Origin: JAFLTL01 sp964389525
GTDB lineage: Bacteria; Bacteroidota; Bacteroidia; Bacteroidales; Muribaculaceae
DNA: 24,794 bases
Assembly: GCA_964389525.1 (NCBI GenBank)
Contig: CAYMEX010000029.1
Span: 1 to 24,794 of the forward strand
Direction of reading: 5' to 3'
Under the pieces are notes generated by a model. It was not told where the DNA came from and searched no databases. It worked only from the letters and a program-made list of their open reading frames with translations. Both the position numbers and the translations under genes were made by a program. Below are positions 23,052 through 24,794 of the stretch, piece after piece. Each line of letters starts with the position of its first letter. Position 1 is the first letter of the stretch.

Positions 23052-23894
23052 TTACTTTTTCTTGGGGCTGAGCATGATGATCATGCGCTTTCCCTCAAGT
23101 ACGGGCATCTGTTCGACTTTTCCGTACTCCTCAAGGTCGTTGGCGAAACGGAGGAGAAGTACCTCGCCCTGCTCCTTGAAGAGGATCGAGCGTCCCTTGA
23201 AGAATACATAGGCCTTGACCTTGGAGCCTTCCTGAAGAAATCCCTGCGCGTGCTTCAGCTTGAAGTTGTAGTCATGGTCGTCGGTCTGAGGACCGAAACG
23301 TATCTCCTTGACAACGACCTTGGCAGCCTTGGCTTTCTGCTCTTTCTGGCGTTTTTTCTGCTGATAGAGGAATTTCTGGTAGTCGATGACGCGGCATACA
23401 GGCGGCGTGGCGGTAGCCGAGATCTCGACGAGATCGAGTTCAAGCTCCTCGGCGATGCGGCGTGCCTCCTGTATTGAGAATATGCCGTTCTCGACATTGT
23501 CGCCTACGAGGCGTACCTCACGGGCATGTATGCGCTCGTTGATCGCATGCAACTCCTGTTTTTCCTGTCTGGGCACCGGGCGCGCTCCCATCGGGCGCTG
23601 ACCTCCTGCACCGCCGGGACGCTGTCCGCCTCCCTGATAGGGGGGACGCTGTCCGGCCGGACGCGACGGGCCTGCACCTGCAGGTCTCGATCCGCCCTGA
23701 TATGAAGGACGGGGCGACTGGTTCTGCCCTTGGTTGTTATATGGACGCGGGCCTCCGGTCTGCTGACGGCCGTTGCCGCCCTGATTGCCGGATGTTGACT
23801 GCCTGTCGCCCGATGAGTAACTTCCGCCTGTGCGGCCGCTCTGGCTGTTGCCGGCAGGGCCTTTCGGGGAGTTGTTGTTGTGGTTGTGGTCCAT
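23052..23894 (-). CDS. infC: Translation initiation factor IF-3 with a long disordered N-terminal extension
   Basis: A 280-residue protein. The IF3 core runs from about residue 118 (INERIHAREVRLVGDN) to the end, with both IF3 domains complete: the SATATPPVCRVIDY segment and the KEIRFGPQTDDHDYNFKLKHAQGFL segment. IF3 keeps the 30S subunit free and checks start-codon pairing. The first 117 residues are a Gly/Gln/Pro/Arg/Asn-rich disordered stretch. I chose the ATG at 23894, 25 bases after the thrS stop; a TTG lies directly before it. An in-frame ATG at 23591 (Met102) would give a canonical-size protein of 179 residues, so two products are possible. It lies between thrS and rpmI in the conserved order. 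Confidence 0.95.
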   Translation of the reverse strand: MDHNHNNNSPKGPAGNSQSGRTGGSYSSGDRQSTSGNQGGNGRQQTGGPRPYNNQGQNQSPRPSYQGGSRPAGAGPSRPAGQRPPYQGGGQRPGGAGGQRPMGARPVPRQEKQELHAINERIHAREVRLVGDNVENGIFSIQEARRIAEELELDLVEISATATPPVCRVIDYQKFLYQQKKRQKEQKAKAAKVVVKEIRFGPQTDDHDYNFKLKHAQGFLQEGSKVKAYVFFKGRSILFKEQGEVLLLRFANDLEEYGKVEQMPVLEGKRMIIMLSPKKK

Positions 23895-23919
23895 CAAGGA
23901 TCGTCGGGGAGTTGTTTGT

Positions 23920-24794
23920 TTATTTAATCATTTTGTTGACCTCGTCGGCCAAATGCGCTGCAAAGGTAGTAATTTTCATAATACCTTTATCACCTTCACC
24001 CTGTTTTCTTACAGAAACTTCGTCGTTTTCGGCTTCTTTCTCGCCTACGACGAGCATGTAGGGGATGCGCTTGAGCTCATTGTCGCGTATCTTGCGGCCG
24101 ATCTTCTCGTTGCGGGCATCGACGACGACGCGGAGATCCATGTCGTTGAGGGTGTCGGCGACTTTCTGGGCGTAGTCGTTGAATTTCTCGCTGATCGGGA
24201 GCACCACAGCCTGCTCGGGAGCGAGCCAAAGCGGGAATCGTCCGGCAGTGTGTTCGAGCAGCACGGCCACAAAGCGCTCCATCGAGCCGAAGGGCGCGCG
24301 GTGTATCATCACCGGACGGTGCTTGGCATTGTCGGAGCCGGTGTACTCGAGCTGGAAACGCTCGGGCAGGTTGTAGTCGACCTGAATGGTGCCGAGCTGC
24401 CAGCGGCGCCCGATGGCGTCCTTGACCATGAAGTCGAGCTTCGGGCCGTAGAATGCGGCCTCGCCGAGCTCCTTGCGTGCGCTGAGTCCCTTCTCGGCAC
24501 AGGCCTCGATGATGGCCTGCTCGGCAAGATGCCAGTTTTCGTCGGAGCCGATATACTTATCTTTGTTGTTGGGGTCGCGGAGCGAGATCTGTGCCTCGAA
24601 GTTATCGAAATCAAGCGCCTTGAAGATATAGAGGATGATATCCATCACCTTCAGGAACTCGTCTTTGATCTGATCGGGAGCGCAGAAGATGTGCGCGTCG
24701 TCCTGCGTGAAGCCGCGCACGCGGGTCAGGCCGTGGAGCTCGCCGGTCTGCTCGTAGCGGTAGACGGTGCCGAACTCCGCCAGGCGCAGCGGCA
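23920..24794 (-). CDS. thrS: Threonyl-tRNA synthetase, C-terminal part (5' end outside window)
   Basis: The last 290 residues of a class II synthetase, which charges tRNA-Thr with threonine. Visible parts are class II motif 2 (RYEQTGELHGLTRVRGFTQDD), motif 3 (GSMERFVAVLLEHTAGRFPLWLAP) and the anticodon-binding domain near the end (about the last 100 residues, with NDMDLRVVVDARNEKIG). The first residues of the catalytic core and the N-terminal TGS and editing domains lie beyond the window. The gene begins outside the window, so a GTG at 24720 is not the start. It lies 25 bases before infC in the usual thrS-infC-rpmI-rplT order. Confidence 0.97.
   Translation of the reverse strand, partial: PLRLAEFGTVYRYEQTGELHGLTRVRGFTQDDAHIFCAPDQIKDEFLKVMDIILYIFKALDFDNFEAQISLRDPNNKDKYIGSDENWHLAEQAIIEACAEKGLSARKELGEAAFYGPKLDFMVKDAIGRRWQLGTIQVDYNLPERFQLEYTGSDNAKHRPVMIHRAPFGSMERFVAVLLEHTAGRFPLWLAPEQAVVLPISEKFNDYAQKVADTLNDMDLRVVVDARNEKIGRKIRDNELKRIPYMLVVGEKEAENDEVSVRKQGEGDKGIMKITTFAAHLADEVNKMIK

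Noticed and set aside
1..24794. tRNA, rRNA, insertion sequence or prophage genes
   Set aside because: No transposase, integrase, tRNA-like cloverleaf or rRNA segment was recognised; only the edge KilA-N start hints at accessory DNA.

Overview
This window is an ordinary-looking stretch of chromosome from a Bacteroidales bacterium. The gene set and protein styles fit the gut families, perhaps Muribaculaceae, but the family-level guess is inference. Evidence for the phylum: promoters of the form TAnnTTTG, a DUF4293 protein, an NlpE-like lipoprotein, a PF14905-type outer-membrane receptor with a carboxypeptidase-like N-terminal domain, and few clear Shine-Dalgarno sequences. Coding density is high and most genes lie on the minus strand. 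I see no rRNA, tRNA, CRISPR array, insertion sequence or prophage block. No stretch longer than about 360 bases lacks a gene.

Left end (1-1750): the first codons of a probable KilA-N gene on the minus strand, then a non-coding stretch with two 83-bp direct repeats. Each repeat carries a TATATTTG promoter element, and a third element follows them. They precede a plus-strand NlpE-like lipoprotein, which converges on a DUF5672 glycosyltransferase-like gene. A strong terminator and a promoter overlap at 1685-1750.

Leucine block (1778-8843, minus): leuA, leuC, leuD and leuB, followed 19 bp later by a secreted S9 (DPP-IV-like) peptidase, all ending at that terminator. The likely leu promoter lies at the 3' end of the preceding gene, mtnN.

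Signalling and cell-wall block (8887-12575, minus): an OmpR-type response regulator, a membrane histidine kinase, glutamate racemase (murI) and MTA/SAH nucleosidase (mtnN). Each gene overlaps the next, which implies one transcript with translational coupling.

Plus-strand block (12791-17213): a large TPR protein, a small DUF4293 membrane protein, and a secreted protein joining a LamG-like domain to an endonuclease/exonuclease/phosphatase domain. A convergent hairpin terminator follows.

Envelope block (17304-21426, minus): a 964-residue outer-membrane beta-barrel receptor with a Gly/Pro-rich tail, preceded by a Spy-like periplasmic protein and a one-TM anti-sigma-like protein, but with no sigma factor beside them. 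Upstream is a compact formate/nitrite-type transporter with its own promoter.

Right end (22227-24794, minus): the conserved translation operon thrS (5' end outside the window), infC, rpmI and rplT, closed by a bidirectional terminator. Its infC has an unusual disordered N-terminal extension of about 117 residues.

I did not find an obvious new defence or mobile system. The most unusual items are the infC extension with an internal canonical-size start, the promoter-bearing tandem repeat, the nested terminator/promoter, the LamG-EEP fusion and the sigma-less anti-sigma/Spy pair.
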